A stretch of 64,000 bases of DNA, taken from contig NZ_JAPEIQ010000013.1 in NCBI RefSeq assembly GCF_026041215.1, positions 248,001 through 312,000 on the forward strand. The letters run 5' to 3'. Position 1 is the stretch's first letter. Each line of letters starts with the position of its first letter. Below are positions 8,301-17,371 of the stretch, in pieces. The notes beneath the pieces were generated by a model. It had not been told where the DNA came from, made no database searches, and saw only the letters and a list, made by a program, of their open reading frames with translations. Both the position numbers and the translations under genes were made by a program. Source of the DNA: Hoyosella sp. YIM 151337 (GTDB lineage: Bacteria; Actinomycetota; Actinomycetes; Mycobacteriales; Mycobacteriaceae).

Positions 8301-8890
8301 GTCACATGCGTAATGATCGGCAGCCGTGAGCCAGCCGTCTCCAGTGCGTTTTGGGTGCCGATGATCGCGGCTTTTACCTGTAAGAGGTCCTGGCAGGTCT
8401 CAATCAGAATGGCGTCTGCCCCGCCATCGATCATGCCCAGGGCACATTCGGTATAAGCGTCTCGCAGCACGGCGAAGGGCGCGTGGCCAAGCGTGGGCAG
8501 CTTAGTCCCGGGGCCGACAGAACCGAGAACGAACCGCGGCATACCGTCGTCGCTCGGTCCCGTTTCATCAGCAGCCTCGCGTGCGAGCCGCGTGCCCTTT
8601 TCAGCGAGTTCGCGAATTCGATCCGAAATGTCGTAATCTGCCAGGTTCGGAAGGTTGCAGCCGAAGGTGTTCGTCTCGATCGCATCCGCACCGGCTTCGA
8701 GGTATGCGAAGTGGATATCGCGCAGCACCTCGGGCCGGGTGTCGTTGAGGATCTCATTGCAGCCCTCAAGACCCCGAAAATCATCAAGCGTCAGGTCAGC
8801 TGCCTGCAGCATTGTGCCCATTGCCCCGTCGCCGATGACAACACGCTGAGTGAGTGCATCAAGCAGGGAGCTACGATCAGACACAGGCAT
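5321..8890 (-). CDS. metH: Cobalamin-dependent methionine synthase
   Basis: Transfers the methyl group of 5-methyl-tetrahydrofolate to homocysteine through methylcobalamin; 1189 aa, the usual length. The homocysteine domain (about 1-330) has the zinc cysteines C229 and C295-C296 (GGCCGTTPEH). The pterin domain follows, with SILMIGERTNANGSK near 340-354. The cobalamin domain carries D-x-H-x-x-G at 737-742 with the lower axial ligand His739. A SAM-dependent reactivation domain completes the C-terminus, ending near LHPEQSTDAFVLHHPEAKYF. The ATG at 8890 has GGAG upstream; a longer in-frame reading lacks family similarity. It is divergent from the PAC2 gene across 148 bp. No cobalamin riboswitch was recognised there. 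Confidence 0.97.
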   Translation of the reverse strand: MPVSDRSSLLDALTQRVVIGDGAMGTMLQAADLTLDDFRGLEGCNEILNDTRPEVLRDIHFAYLEAGADAIETNTFGCNLPNLADYDISDRIRELAEKGTRLAREAADETGPSDDGMPRFVLGSVGPGTKLPTLGHAPFAVLRDAYTECALGMIDGGADAILIETCQDLLQVKAAIIGTQNALETAGSRLPIITHVTVETTGTMLLGSEIGAALTALEPLGIDMIGLNCATGPDEMSEHLRHLSKHSVLPVSVMPNAGLPVLGPNGAEYPLTAEELAAALSTFVREFGLSLVGGCCGTTPEHIRQLRAAILATEKAQRRVQREPGISSLYTHVPFEQDSSILMIGERTNANGSKAFREAMLAGDLQKCLDIAKDQTRDGAHMLDLCIDYVGRDGAKDMSELASRLATSSTLPIMLDSTEPNVLQAGLEHLGGRCAINSVNYEDGDGPDSRFQRIMRLVRQHGAAVVALCIDEEGQARTAEWKLRIAERLIADLTKNWGLKEEDIIVDCLTFPISTGQEEVRRDGLETIEAIRELKRRRPRVHTTLGVSNISFGLNAAARQVLNSVFLHECVQAGLDTAIVHASKILPMSKIGDEQREVALDLVYDRRRDGYDPLQRFMELFEGVSAASARESRAEALAALPLLERLERRIIDGERNGLAADLDEAMKEKPPLAIINENLLAGMKVVGELFGSGQMQLPFVLTSAEVMKTAVAHLEPHMEATGDSGKGRIVLATVKGDVHDIGKNLVDIILSNNGYEVINLGIKQPIANILEAAVEKKADVIGMSGLLVKSTVVMKDNLEELNSRGFADRFPVLLGGAALTRSYVENDLTEVYDGDVLYARDAFEGLRLMDTIMAEKRGEGPDPDSPEAIEARAKAEERKARHARSKRTAEKRKAAQKPVEVPARSDVAEDIDVPSPPFWGTRIVKGVSLAEYSTTLDERALFLGQWGLRGARGSDGPSYEELVETEGRPRLRYWLDRLSTEGILAHAAVVYGYFPAVSEGDTVYVLESPDPDAPVRYAFDFPRQQRDRFLCVADFIRSRARARELGQVDVLPFQLVTMGQPIADFANELFAQDQYRDYLEVHGIGVQLTEALAEYWHQRVREELVMPGGDAVAREDPEDVQEFFRLGYRGARYSFGYGACPDLEDRAKLVELLEPGRLGVVLSEEMQLHPEQSTDAFVLHHPEAKYFNV

Positions 8891-9038
8891 GGACTCCAGG
8901 GTAGTGGCAGATTTTTGGTACCCCGGCAGGTTATCCCACTTGTTGGGCCTATCAAGAATCCGCGGCGGCCGCAGCCCCAACCGCAAGGGTTTCACCACCC
9001 GATACACACAAAGTGCCGTGCGGTCGTAGGCTTCGAAT

Positions 9039-9947
9039 GTGACCCTCCGCAAATTGACGCACGAACCGCGCTCGCTTCGCGACCCGATTCTCATCGCCGC
9101 CTTCGAAGGCTGGAACGATGCGGGTGACGCGGCGAGCGATGCTGTCGAATACCTCGAGCTCATCTGGGATGCGGAGCCCCTCGCCGAGATCGATCCCGAT
9201 GATTACTACGACTACCAGGTGAATCGCCCAACCGTGCGGCTCGTTAGTGGCGTTTCGCGAGAGGTGCAGTGGCCGACGACCCGGCTCTCGTTGTGCGCGC
9301 CGCCGGGTTCCGCGCGCGATGTCGTAGTGCTGCGCGGCATTGAGCCGAATCTGCGCTGGAAAGCGTTCTGCCGCGAACTGATCGATTTTGCGGACGAACT
9401 CGGCGTGACAACAGTCGTGATGCTTGGGGCGTTACTTGCGGATACAGCGCACACCCGCCCCGTTCCAGTAAGCGGTACGGCCTATAGCGCTGAGTCCGCG
9501 AAGATGTACAACCTCGAACAAACCAAGTACGAAGGGCCGACTGGAATTATCGGCGTCCTGCAGGACGAATGTGTGCGGCACGGGATACCGGCGGTCTCGT
9601 TCTGGGCTGCGATTCCCCATTACGTCTCGCAGCCGCCGAACCCCAAAGGCACAGTCGCGCTGCTGCACCGTGTGGAAGACGTCCTCGACCTTGAAGTTCC
9701 GCTCGGTGAACTGCCAGGTCAGGCTGAGGAGTGGGAGCAAACCATCACGGAGATGGCCGAAGAGGACGAGGAGATCGCGGACTACGTTCGGGCGCTTGAA
9801 GAACGCGGCGACGCTGAGGAGGACATCGGCGAGCTCATGTCAAAAATCGACGGCGATCAGATCGCGCACGAGTTCGAGCGTTACCTGCGGCGCCGCGGGC
9901 CAGGCGGACATGGCGGTGCCAATGGCCCGGGCGGTTTCGGAATCTGA
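9039..9947 (+). CDS. PAC2 family (proteasome assembly chaperone-like) protein
   Basis: 302 aa from a GTG at 9039. PAC2-family features are LIAAFEGWNDAGDAASDAVEYL at the N-terminus, VVVLRGIEPNLRW, and GALLADTAHTRPVPVSG in the middle. The end is acidic, then Gly-rich (RRRGPGGHGGANGPGG). It corresponds to the M. tuberculosis Rv2125 position next to metH. The family resembles eukaryotic proteasome-assembly chaperone 2, but its role in actinobacteria is not settled. It is convergent with the unknown gene 9960-10361. Confidence 0.85.
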   Translation: MTLRKLTHEPRSLRDPILIAAFEGWNDAGDAASDAVEYLELIWDAEPLAEIDPDDYYDYQVNRPTVRLVSGVSREVQWPTTRLSLCAPPGSARDVVVLRGIEPNLRWKAFCRELIDFADELGVTTVVMLGALLADTAHTRPVPVSGTAYSAESAKMYNLEQTKYEGPTGIIGVLQDECVRHGIPAVSFWAAIPHYVSQPPNPKGTVALLHRVEDVLDLEVPLGELPGQAEEWEQTITEMAEEDEEIADYVRALEERGDAEEDIGELMSKIDGDQIAHEFERYLRRRGPGGHGGANGPGGFGI

Positions 9948-9959
9948 ATCCGGCCGGAC

Positions 9960-10361
9960 TCAGACGGCAGCTCTGACCCGATGGCGCGAGGGCGCCACCG
10001 ACACTGCTACGCCGCCAGCTTCCACCTCATGGACTTCAACTGCGTACACGGGCGGCGCCCACACATCGATCCGGTGGCCATTGCACGAGGCATCGCCGAT
10101 CTGAATGAACACTGGCCGGTCCGGATCACCACCGATGAGGAAGGTGACGGTTTCACTGTCCGGTGCCGCGAACCGTGCGGCCCCATGCTTGGGAATATCA
10201 CGCGGCGCTGTTTCCGGAAATCCAGGGGATCCCGTAGCCGCGTCGAGTTCGAGGGTCTCCTCAGTTAAGTTCGTCACGCTCAGTGTGACGTTGCCGCCGT
10301 CTGTCATCCGGATCATCTCCCACCCGTATGGACTTACTCCCGCATCCGCAGCGCGAGTCAT
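9960..10361 (-). CDS. Uncharacterised protein, probably beta-rich
   Basis: 133 aa, function not recognised. It alternates short hydrophobic and polar strands (VTLSVTNLTEETLEL, VTFLIGG, PVYAVEVHEVEAGGVAVSV) without signal peptide or membrane segment, suggesting a small beta-sandwich. The start is uncertain. The ATG at 10361 is used; an ATG at 10307 has a better-spaced GGAG and would give 115 aa. It lies between the PAC2 gene (convergent) and mshC (same strand, 53 bp upstream), so it may share the mshC transcript. Confidence 0.5.
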   Translation of the reverse strand: MTRAADAGVSPYGWEMIRMTDGGNVTLSVTNLTEETLELDAATGSPGFPETAPRDIPKHGAARFAAPDSETVTFLIGGDPDRPVFIQIGDASCNGHRIDVWAPPVYAVEVHEVEAGGVAVSVAPSRHRVRAAV

Positions 10362-10414
10362 GTCCGGATGCGCTTCCTACGGGTTGTATCGCCCGCTGCC
10401 CCGGTAGCGTTTCA

Positions 10415-11677
10415 CTATCGAAGCGAAACGCCAAGCAACGCTTCGATAACGATCGCTACGTCACCCGGTGCAGTGGTCGAGGGACCGCCCCTTGCCACTG
10501 TCTCTTCCGCCCAGAAGTCAATGGCTGCCAGTGCTTTAGGAGTATCGAGGTCGTCTGCCAGGTGCTGCCGAACACGAGCGATCATGTCATCTGCGAGCTG
10601 GGCGGACTGACGTGCCGCGGCGGCACGCCACGTAGCAAGCCGCCGCTGCGCATCCGCGAGCAACTCCGAGGTCCAGGAACGATCCGCGCGGTAATGCCCA
10701 TCAAGCAGGGCCAGCCGGATCGCAGCCGGATCTACGCCCTGGCCGCGCAGCTTTGATACGAAAACAAGATTGCCGCGACTTTTCGACATCTTTTCCCCGT
10801 CAAGACCGATCATCCCGGTATGAACATAGTGACGCGCCATCCGTTGCACGCCCGTGGCGGCTTCGGCGTGCGCAGCCGAGAACTCGTGGTGCGGAAAGAT
10901 CAAGTCGCTGCCGCCGCCCTGAATGTCGAACCCGGTACCGATGCGATTGAGCGCGATCGCTGAGCACTCGATGTGCCAGCCCGGGCGTCCCTTGCCGAAT
11001 GGCGAATCCCAACTCGGCTCCCCCGGCCGCGCCGCGCGCCAGATAAGAGCGTCAAGCGGGTGTCGCTTGCCGGGCCGGTCGGGATCACCCCCGCGTTCGG
11101 CGAAGAACCGTCGCATCGTTTCTTCGTCGTAGCCCGATTCGTAGCCGAACTGCGTGGTCGCGTCGATCGGGAAATAGACGTCTGGGTACTCAGCGTCATC
11201 AACGACGTACGCCGCACCAGAGGCCATGAGCTTTTCGACCATTTCGATGACTTCACCGATGGATTCGACCGCACCAATGTAGTCACGCGGCGGCAGCACC
11301 CGCAGCGCTTCCATGTCTTCACGAAACAAGGCGGTTTCGCGCATACCGAGGACCACCCAGTCTTCACCGTCGCGCTGCGCCCGCTCAAACAGCGGGTCAT
11401 CGACGTCGGTGACGTTCTGTACGTAGTGAACGTCGTGGCCCTGCGCGCGCAACACACGATTGATGATGTCAAAAGTCACATATGTCGCCGCGTGACCTAA
11501 ATGCGTCGCGTCGTAGGGGGTGATTCCGCAGACATACATTGTGACGGTTTCGCCAGGCGTCACAGGCCGCACTGCGCGGTCGGCGGTGTCAAAAAGCCGG
11601 AGCGCGGGGCCTGCCGCGTGCAGACCCCCAGGCGAATCGGCGGCGCTGGGCAATTCAGGTGCAGACCACGACAGCAT
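10415..11677 (-). CDS. mshC: L-cysteine:1D-myo-inositol 2-amino-2-deoxy-alpha-D-glucopyranoside ligase (mycothiol synthesis)
   Basis: ATP-dependent ligation of cysteine to GlcN-inositol, the third step of mycothiol synthesis; 420 aa. It is a cysteinyl-tRNA synthetase relative. HIGH-type motif THLGHAATY follows [11 protein letters not shown] near residue 50. KMSKS appears in [10 protein letters not shown] near residue 295, and zinc-site residues in [11 protein letters not shown]. It opens [10 protein letters not shown] and lacks the tRNA-binding C-terminal domain of CysS, which is what distinguishes MshC. It follows the SCO1664-type gene by 17 bp on the minus strand. Confidence 0.95.
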   Translation of the reverse strand: MLSWSAPELPSAADSPGGLHAAGPALRLFDTADRAVRPVTPGETVTMYVCGITPYDATHLGHAATYVTFDIINRVLRAQGHDVHYVQNVTDVDDPLFERAQRDGEDWVVLGMRETALFREDMEALRVLPPRDYIGAVESIGEVIEMVEKLMASGAAYVVDDAEYPDVYFPIDATTQFGYESGYDEETMRRFFAERGGDPDRPGKRHPLDALIWRAARPGEPSWDSPFGKGRPGWHIECSAIALNRIGTGFDIQGGGSDLIFPHHEFSAAHAEAATGVQRMARHYVHTGMIGLDGEKMSKSRGNLVFVSKLRGQGVDPAAIRLALLDGHYRADRSWTSELLADAQRRLATWRAAAARQSAQLADDMIARVRQHLADDLDTPKALAAIDFWAEETVARGGPSTTAPGDVAIVIEALLGVSLR

Positions 11678-11694
11678 GGCACCACTGTATGTCG

Positions 11695-12522
11695 TTAGAA
11701 CGGTGGCCAGGGAATGGGGCTCATCGGTCCGAGCCCGGAAAGCGGACGCGGAAAACGCGGGGTATCGAGGATGCGCTGAATACGCTGCTGAACGGCGCCG
11801 AGCTCTTTCGGCGAAATCAGAGTGCTGAGCTCAGCACCGAAATCGCCGGTAAGTGCCATCCCCAGGCGCTTCACGTCGGCCAGCAGGGCATCCGGAATCT
11901 CCCGTCCCGCCCAGCCCCACAGGACCGTGCGCAACTTGTCTTCCTGATGCAGGCAGATGCCGTGGTCGATGCCGAACAGAGCACCGTCCGAAGTCGCAAG
12001 GATGTGACCACCCTTGCGGTCAGCGTTGTTCACAATGAGATCGAAAACCGCTAAACGCGCGAGCCGCTCGTCATCAGCATGAGCGAGGATAACCTCAGCG
12101 TCGTCCTCGGTGACGGCGCGCAGCACCGGCAGCCACCCGCTGGGCAACGCGGCCGGTTCGAACACCCCCAGGAGGTCCGCACCGCGGGACTCGTCCTCGG
12201 TGATCCACTCCTGAACCATGCCAGGCCCGAACGGCCCATCCCGGAGCAGCGTAGTAGGCACGATATGCCAGCCGAGTTCGGCTGAGACCTCGTACGCGGC
12301 ACGTTCCCGGGCAGCCAGCGTGCCGTCAGGAAAATCCCACAGCGGACGTTCGCCGCGGATCGGCTTGTAGATACACCGCACTACCGCGGCACCCCATTCG
12401 GCGTCGCAGAGGAAGCTAGCGTTACTCGCGGCGCGCAGCTGCCCAAGCACGGTTAGTGTGCCGTCGCGCAACGACTTCTGTACCTCGCCATCGGCGTTCC
12501 CGCTGCCCTCGTCGTGTGTCAC
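11695..12522 (-). CDS. SCO1664 family protein (PI3/PI4-kinase-like fold)
   Basis: 275 aa. It has an early GxL.....AxxNxxFL segment and [25 protein letters not shown] catalytic-loop-like [16 protein letters not shown] lies near residue 165, followed by [11 protein letters not shown]. Those last two motifs resemble the HRD- and DFG-equivalents of HipA and PI3/PI4 kinases. It may therefore phosphorylate a small molecule or protein, with target unknown. The gene order with DUF3090 (9 bp upstream), the histidine phosphatase and mshC is conserved in actinobacteria (Rv2133c-Rv2135c). The start is GTG at 12522. Confidence 0.8.
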   Translation of the reverse strand: MTHDEGSGNADGEVQKSLRDGTLTVLGQLRAASNASFLCDAEWGAAVVRCIYKPIRGERPLWDFPDGTLAARERAAYEVSAELGWHIVPTTLLRDGPFGPGMVQEWITEDESRGADLLGVFEPAALPSGWLPVLRAVTEDDAEVILAHADDERLARLAVFDLIVNNADRKGGHILATSDGALFGIDHGICLHQEDKLRTVLWGWAGREIPDALLADVKRLGMALTGDFGAELSTLISPKELGAVQQRIQRILDTPRFPRPLSGLGPMSPIPWPPF

Positions 12523-12531
12523 CGGGACGAC

Positions 12532-13155
12532 TCACTCGCCGAAGCCGGAGATGTCGTCGTCATCGTCCGCATCGGGGTCGACGTCAGCGGGATCGATCTC
12601 GGCGCCGCGCCGGTACCCGTTGAGCCGGATACACAGATGCCCTTCCGCGTCGAGCGGTGTCGCACACAGGGGGCACAGCGGCCGGCCCGCCGCAATCACA
12701 CGTTCCGCCCGCGCGACAAATTGCCGGGCCTGCGCCGGTGAAAGGAACACGCGGACGGCGTCCGGGCCTTCCTCACTGTCACCGAGCACCACCGACTCAT
12801 CGATTTCGCCTTCGGTGAACGCAAGCAGCTCGACAACAACGGTGCTCGCTTCGGAATCCCACCCGAGGCCCATGGTGCCCACCCGGAATTCCGGTTCGAT
12901 CGGCGTCTGCAGCGGGCTCGAATCAGCGAGTTCGGTTTCCGGTGGCGGTATCGCCGCCCCAAACCTGCGCTGCACCTCGTCCAGCATGGCACCGATGCGT
13001 TCAGCCAGCACCTTCACCTGCTGCTTTTCGAGCATCACACTGATGACGCGCTTGTCGTGAACGGCCTGAAGATAGAAGATGCGCTCGCCGGGCTCACCGA
13101 CTGTTCCAGCAATAAACCGGTCGGGAGTGCGGAAAACGTGTATGACGCGAGACAT
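12532..13155 (-). CDS. DUF3090 family protein
   Basis: 207 aa, actinobacterial family of unknown function (Rv2134c position). It opens MSRVIHVFRTPDRFIAGTVGEPG. It has a Cys-x2-Cys-x8-Cys cluster, CPLCATPLDAEGHLC near residues 167-179, plausibly a metal site, and then an Asp-rich tail (DPDADDDDD). The ATG at 13155 has a strong GGGAGG six bases upstream. It lies 9 bp before the SCO1664-type gene and 79 bp after the phosphatase gene, all on the minus strand. Confidence 0.88.
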   Translation of the reverse strand: MSRVIHVFRTPDRFIAGTVGEPGERIFYLQAVHDKRVISVMLEKQQVKVLAERIGAMLDEVQRRFGAAIPPPETELADSSPLQTPIEPEFRVGTMGLGWDSEASTVVVELLAFTEGEIDESVVLGDSEEGPDAVRVFLSPAQARQFVARAERVIAAGRPLCPLCATPLDAEGHLCIRLNGYRRGAEIDPADVDPDADDDDDISGFGE

Positions 13156-13234
13156 GGCACCTCCCACAGTAACGGGCACACAATAACGAGCACGAACTAA
13201 TGCGCCGACAGTACGCGGCCTGAAGGACTCTCGC

Positions 13235-13924
13235 TCAGCGGGGGACGTCACCACCAACCACTGCATCAGAGGCGTTTGCGGCCCCGGGCTTTTCACGCGG
13301 CGCGAAGTGCGCGAAATCCGACCCGCTGTCATTGAGGTGATACAAAAATGGACGTGTCGCGGTATAGCGCACCACACTGACCGATGCGGGTTCGACGATG
13401 ATGCGCTGGAATCCGTCCAGATGCAGGCCGAGCGCGTCGGCAACGATGGATTTGATGACGTCTCCATGCGTGCACGCGATCCAGAGCGCATCCCCACCAT
13501 TCGCTTCCGCCAGCGCCCGGTCGTACTCCCGCACCGCCGCCACCGCCCGCGCCTGTACCTGGGCGAGGGACTCTCCCCCTGGGAAGACCACCGCTGACGG
13601 GTGCTGCTGGACGACCGCCCACAAGGGCTCTTTGACCAGATCTGTCAGCGGCCTGCCGGTCCACTCGCCGTAGTCGACTTCGATGAGCCGGGTATCGGGT
13701 ACCGGCTCAAGTCCGAGTTCTTGCGCTAACGGATCCACCGTTTGCTGGCACCGCAACAGCGGAGAACACACGATAGTGCGAATCGGCACGCCGCGCAGCC
13801 GGGCAGCCAGGGCCACGGACTGCTCGAGCCCTCGCTCATCGAGCGACACGGCTTCAGTCCGGCCCGCCAGCAGTCCCGACGTGTTCGCGTGTGAACGCCC
13901 GTGGCGCACCAGCATCACTGTCAT
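13235..13924 (-). CDS. Histidine phosphatase, MSMEG_4193 family
   Basis: 229 aa member of the phosphoglycerate-mutase-like branch. The catalytic LVRHGRSHAN lies at residues 5-14 (phospho-His8). The arginine motif is CSPLLRCQQT, the acid GEWTGRPL, and the second histidine ACTHGDVIKS near residue 150. Rv2135c is the positional counterpart. The substrate is unknown; conserved linkage with a kinase-like protein and DUF3090 suggests it works on the same metabolite or target. uppP lies 18 bp upstream on the same strand (its stop is at 13943). Confidence 0.88.
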   Translation of the reverse strand: MTVMLVRHGRSHANTSGLLAGRTEAVSLDERGLEQSVALAARLRGVPIRTIVCSPLLRCQQTVDPLAQELGLEPVPDTRLIEVDYGEWTGRPLTDLVKEPLWAVVQQHPSAVVFPGGESLAQVQARAVAAVREYDRALAEANGGDALWIACTHGDVIKSIVADALGLHLDGFQRIIVEPASVSVVRYTATRPFLYHLNDSGSDFAHFAPREKPGAANASDAVVGGDVPR

Positions 13925-13942
13925 AACGCTCCAGAGTAGCCG

Positions 13943-14776
13943 TCACGTGGCGCTGATAACGCCGCCCGCGAGCAGACCCATGATCAACGCACCCACCACG
14001 AGGCGGTACCCCACAAACCAGTACATCGAATAGTGCTGCACAAACCTCAGGAACCAGGCGATGCACGCGTACCCGATGACGAAGGTAATGACGGTTGTCA
14101 CTGCGAGCTGGGCACCACTTGCAGGCAGCCCCTCGCCAGCCGGGTCGAACGCGTCGGGCAGACTGAACAGCCCTGACGCCACAACCGCGGGGATTGCGAG
14201 CAAGAACGAGAATCGCGCCGCCGCGTACCGGGACAGACCCATCGCGAGACCTGCCGTAATCGTGCCGCCAGACCTTGAGACACCGGGGATGAGCGCCCCG
14301 GCCTGCGCAACACCCATCGCCACCGCGTCCCGCATGCGTAACTCGGTCATAGGACGCTGCTTGCGGCCCCAGTACTCCGCCGCGGCTAGCAGGAGTCCCG
14401 CGAAGATGAACATTGACGAAATGATCCACAGGTTGCGGGCTCCAGTCCGGACCTCATCCCGAAAAATGAAGCCGAGAATCCCGATCGGCAACGAGCCGAT
14501 GATGAGATACCAGCCCAGTTTGTATTCGAATACGTGCCGCTCGTCCCGGTTGAAAAGGCCCCGGAACCAGGCGATCGCGACGTAGTAGATGTCCTTCGCG
14601 AAGAACACAAGAACGGCGGCTTCCGTGCCGAGCTGACTCACTGCCGTGAAGGAGGCGCCCGCATCTGTGCCGAATAGCAGTTCGTCGGCCAGCCGCAGAT
14701 GGCCGGACGAAGAGATCGGCAGAAACTCCGTGAGCCCCTGGATGACTGACAACACGATCACCTGCAGCCACGACAT
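13943..14776 (-). CDS. uppP: Undecaprenyl-diphosphatase
   Basis: Integral membrane enzyme recycling the undecaprenyl carrier used for peptidoglycan and arabinogalactan; 277 aa. Family motifs are [14 protein letters not shown] near residue 13 and [14 protein letters not shown] near residue 172. There are seven to eight hydrophobic segments. The start at 14776 ([10 protein letters not shown]) gives the family N-terminus; a longer version from 14845 would add 23 non-conserved residues. The ribosome site is weak for either. The downstream neighbour is the histidine phosphatase. Confidence 0.94.
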   Translation of the reverse strand: MSWLQVIVLSVIQGLTEFLPISSSGHLRLADELLFGTDAGASFTAVSQLGTEAAVLVFFAKDIYYVAIAWFRGLFNRDERHVFEYKLGWYLIIGSLPIGILGFIFRDEVRTGARNLWIISSMFIFAGLLLAAAEYWGRKQRPMTELRMRDAVAMGVAQAGALIPGVSRSGGTITAGLAMGLSRYAAARFSFLLAIPAVVASGLFSLPDAFDPAGEGLPASGAQLAVTTVITFVIGYACIAWFLRFVQHYSMYWFVGYRLVVGALIMGLLAGGVISAT

Positions 14777-15004
14777 GTGTTCAATCGCTGTCTCGCCGCC
14801 CTGGGCGAGTACGGTTACGGAGTGCCCCAAGGTCCCCGAAGTCACTGCGGAGCCTCCGGCGCCGGGCCGATCTTCATGGAGTAGTACGGTACCTCTCCCC
14901 GGGGCATGATGCGGCCGAGCGCGGCAAGTGTGCGCATTCTCGCATGAGCGGCCCGACTGTGCTGCGCGGCGCCGCGCAGCGGCAGATCCCTACGGAAAGC
15001 GCAG

Positions 15005-15023
15005 TCAGGCTAGCCTTTACACC
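15005..15023 (+). promoter_or_regulatory. Possible IdeR/DtxR half-box overlapping a leaderless promoter of heme oxygenase
   Basis: The palindrome AGGCTAGCCT (15007-15016) contains a -10-like TAGCCT (15011-15016) seven bases before the ATG. No ribosome site is visible. The left part TCAGGCTAGCCT agrees at 10 of 12 positions with the DtxR/IdeR consensus start TTAGGTTAGCCT; the right part does not. Corynebacterial heme oxygenase HmuO is known to be DtxR-regulated, which makes the reading plausible. Confidence 0.4.
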
Positions 15024-15659
15024 ATGGCCTTCCATGAGCGTCTGAAAGCGGAAACGAGCGAGGCGCACCGCGCCGCCGAAGAATCGCCCTTTGTTGATGA
15101 TCTGCTCAGCGGCAAGCTGCCAGCTTCAGCGTATGCATGTTTGCTTGGACAACTGTTCCTCGTGTATCAGACGCTGGAGGACGCAGCGCGCTCACACCGC
15201 GAGAATCCAGTCGTCACGCCGTTTCTCGACGACGCCCTGTTGCGTGTGCCCGAACTTGAACGGGACCTACGCCACCTGAGCGGCGACGACTGGCTCGACC
15301 ACATCGACCCAATGCCGGCCACGCTCGATTACACCAACCGCATCCGCGAGGTCGCCTACGGCTCGAACGCGGCATTTATCGCGCACCATTACGTTCGCTA
15401 TCTGGGAGATCTTTCGGGCGGGCAGATCATTCGGCGCTCCCTCGAGCGTGCGTACGGTTTTTCTGATGACGGGGTGCGTTTCTACCGTTTCGACTCGATC
15501 CCGAAGATGAAGCCGTACAAAGATCGCTACCGATACGCTCTTGACTCCGCACCACTCAGCGCGCGCGAGCATGACGAACTAATCGGCGAGGCAATCCAGT
15601 CGTTTGAGCTCAACGCTGCGGTGTTCCGCGATTTGGGCCACGAACTGGCCCGGCGCTAG
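15024..15659 (+). CDS. Heme oxygenase (biliverdin-producing, HmuO type)
   Basis: Opens the heme ring to biliverdin, CO and ferrous iron for iron acquisition; 211 aa. The proximal heme ligand is His15 in SEAHRAAE. The distal helix motif is YLGDLSGGQII near residue 130, with YVRYLGD just before it. Length and motifs match bacterial HmuO. No transport or reductase gene is adjacent; neighbours are uppP (divergent) and the Rv2137c-like gene (convergent). The ATG at 15024 appears to lack a leader. Mycobacteria generally use the unrelated MhuD, so presence of HmuO leans towards Rhodococcus- or Corynebacterium-like lineages. Confidence 0.93.
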   Translation: MAFHERLKAETSEAHRAAEESPFVDDLLSGKLPASAYACLLGQLFLVYQTLEDAARSHRENPVVTPFLDDALLRVPELERDLRHLSGDDWLDHIDPMPATLDYTNRIREVAYGSNAAFIAHHYVRYLGDLSGGQIIRRSLERAYGFSDDGVRFYRFDSIPKMKPYKDRYRYALDSAPLSAREHDELIGEAIQSFELNAAVFRDLGHELARR

Positions 15660-15782
15660 GCACGCTCGTTGCTGAGCCGTTCGGGCGGTCATGGTTGAGC
15701 CCTGGGGGCGAGGACAATCGGGAAAGATCGGGGCGCTATAGACACCCTAATTCTTCACAATCTGAGAGTTCCGCTGGGCTGG

Positions 15783-16151
15783 TCAGCCAGCCGATGTCCA
15801 CCGGCTTAGCAGCGCGCGAACACCGTGTCCGTCATCGCGCTGCGCCGCTATCGTCTCCGCATCCGACACCGCGTCGCGTACGGCGGCCGCGATGCTGCGC
15901 TCGTCGCCCAGGTCCACGTCGACGACCGGCCGGTCCACAGATGCTTCGACATCGGAACTGTCAGGTACCGTAGTTTCGAGATCCGCGCGGTACACCTCGA
16001 CATGAAGGGTTCTGCGGTGGAGCGCGCTGTTACGCACCTGGAAAGCGAACGTCCGGCCACGGCCGGTCTGGCCGAAACCGTGTGCGTTGGGACCGGGGGA
16101 AAGGTCGTCGATGACGAACGCAGGAGCGGCAGAGTTGTTGTGAGCTGTCAT
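15783..16151 (-). CDS. Conserved actinobacterial hypothetical protein (Rv2137c-like)
   Basis: 122 aa, small, soluble and of unknown function. It begins MTAHNNSAAPAFVID and has GPNAHGFGQTGRGRTFAFQVRNSAL, then an acidic middle and a C-terminal helix (AAAVRDAVSDAETIAAQRDD). The ATG at 16151 has GGAG seven bases upstream. Its position between uppP and an LppL-type lipoprotein matches Rv2137c. It is divergent from the lipoprotein gene. Confidence 0.7.
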   Translation of the reverse strand: MTAHNNSAAPAFVIDDLSPGPNAHGFGQTGRGRTFAFQVRNSALHRRTLHVEVYRADLETTVPDSSDVEASVDRPVVDVDLGDERSIAAAVRDAVSDAETIAAQRDDGHGVRALLSRWTSAG

Positions 16152-16314
16152 AGCGAACTCCGTGTGCCCATGGTCCACCTCGGTCCTGGTACAGCGCGCA
16201 CAGCAGCGAGGGGTGGAGTTCAGCGCGACCGCCGTGGGCGCGTGCGTAACAGTTGCGTCTTCAACGATACAACCTCCAAAAGAACAATGCGGCGAATCGG
16301 GAGGAACGGGGACG

Positions 16315-17361
16315 TTGTCACCACTGCGTTGCGTTGATCGGCGGCGCCGGTCAAGAGAGATCATTGCGCTGACCACAGCGTTTTCCGCAGCACTCGTAGT
16401 CGGGCTGACGGGCTGCTCGTCCTCCGATGAACCCGACGTGCAAGTCGTGCCACCTGCGACCGCAGCGGAGTCGCCACCCTTAGCTGCCGCCCCTGAGGGC
16501 GACATCATTCCGCTTGATCTCCCTGTCACCGCTACTGCTTTCGACTCCGGCACAGAATCGCTCGTGCTGCTTTCCGGCCACGAACTTGTCTATTTCTCCC
16601 CGGCGGCCGACGCACCGGATAACGTCAACCGCGTCACGCTGCCAAGCGCAGGCAGCGATCTCGCTCTCGATGGGCAAGGGCACGCCCTCATCGCGGCTGG
16701 TGACTCCATCGCGCAGGTTGATTTGTCCAGTGGAGATGTAGGTTTCCTCCCTCTGGGCAACGACGAGGACGGTGGCGCAGAGTTCACCGCAGTAACCGCA
16801 TTCGGCGACGGTTCAATTGTCGCCGGCACGGCGGACGGTGCTGTGCTCACCGAAGGACGCAGCGTTCCGGGGCTCGTTTCCGCTGATGTTGTGATCGCAT
16901 CTGGTGAGCATCTCGCAGTCATCGACCGGCGTCAGAGCATGATCGCCGAAGTGTTCCCAGACCGGGAAACCCGCGGCTTCGCGCTCCGGGCGGGCAACGG
17001 CGCAACAAACGCGGCAACCGATGGCCGCGGCCGGGTCTTCGTCGCGAACACACGCGACGGCGAACTCCTCGTGTACTCGCTCGACCGACTCGTTCTCAGA
17101 CAGCGGTATCCGGTGCCCGATTCTCCCTATGGTATTGCCTACGATGCTGGTAACGAACTCGTCTGGGTGACGCAAACCGGGCTCAACGAGGTCGCCGCCT
17201 ATGTGCTGGACACGGGAATTCCGGTTGAGGTTGCGCGGTATGCCACCGTGCAGCAGCCAGATTCGGTTGCCGTGGATAGTGCTGGGGGTTATCTATACGT
17301 GTCATCCGGGACGGGTGGCGGCGTGCAGCGCATTCAGTTGGAAGCACCAGATGAGGACTGA
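16315..17361 (+). CDS. LppL-like lipoprotein, predicted beta-propeller
   Basis: 348 aa from a TTG at 16315, chosen because GGGAGG stands nine bases upstream and the product then begins with a compact lipoprotein signal. The signal has RRRR, a hydrophobic core and lipobox LTGC. The mature part has repeated strand-turn units ([62 protein letters not shown]), suggesting an NHL/YVTN-type propeller. It matches the Rv2138 (LppL) position directly before pyrD, 10 bp away. It is probably anchored outside the membrane; function unknown. Confidence 0.82.
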   Translation: MSPLRCVDRRRRSREIIALTTAFSAALVVGLTGCSSSDEPDVQVVPPATAAESPPLAAAPEGDIIPLDLPVTATAFDSGTESLVLLSGHELVYFSPAADAPDNVNRVTLPSAGSDLALDGQGHALIAAGDSIAQVDLSSGDVGFLPLGNDEDGGAEFTAVTAFGDGSIVAGTADGAVLTEGRSVPGLVSADVVIASGEHLAVIDRRQSMIAEVFPDRETRGFALRAGNGATNAATDGRGRVFVANTRDGELLVYSLDRLVLRQRYPVPDSPYGIAYDAGNELVWVTQTGLNEVAAYVLDTGIPVEVARYATVQQPDSVAVDSAGGYLYVSSGTGGGVQRIQLEAPDED

Positions 17362-17371
17362 TCGGGGAGCA

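Noticed and set aside
8891-9038. Cobalamin riboswitch upstream of metH
   Set aside because: The gap is only 148 bp and no B12-box-like sequence was recognised; a covariance search (RF00174) would settle it.
16151-16553. Upstream extension of the Rv2137c-like protein to 256 aa
   Set aside because: The extension is antisense to the lipoprotein gene, and the ATG at 16151 has a good ribosome site.
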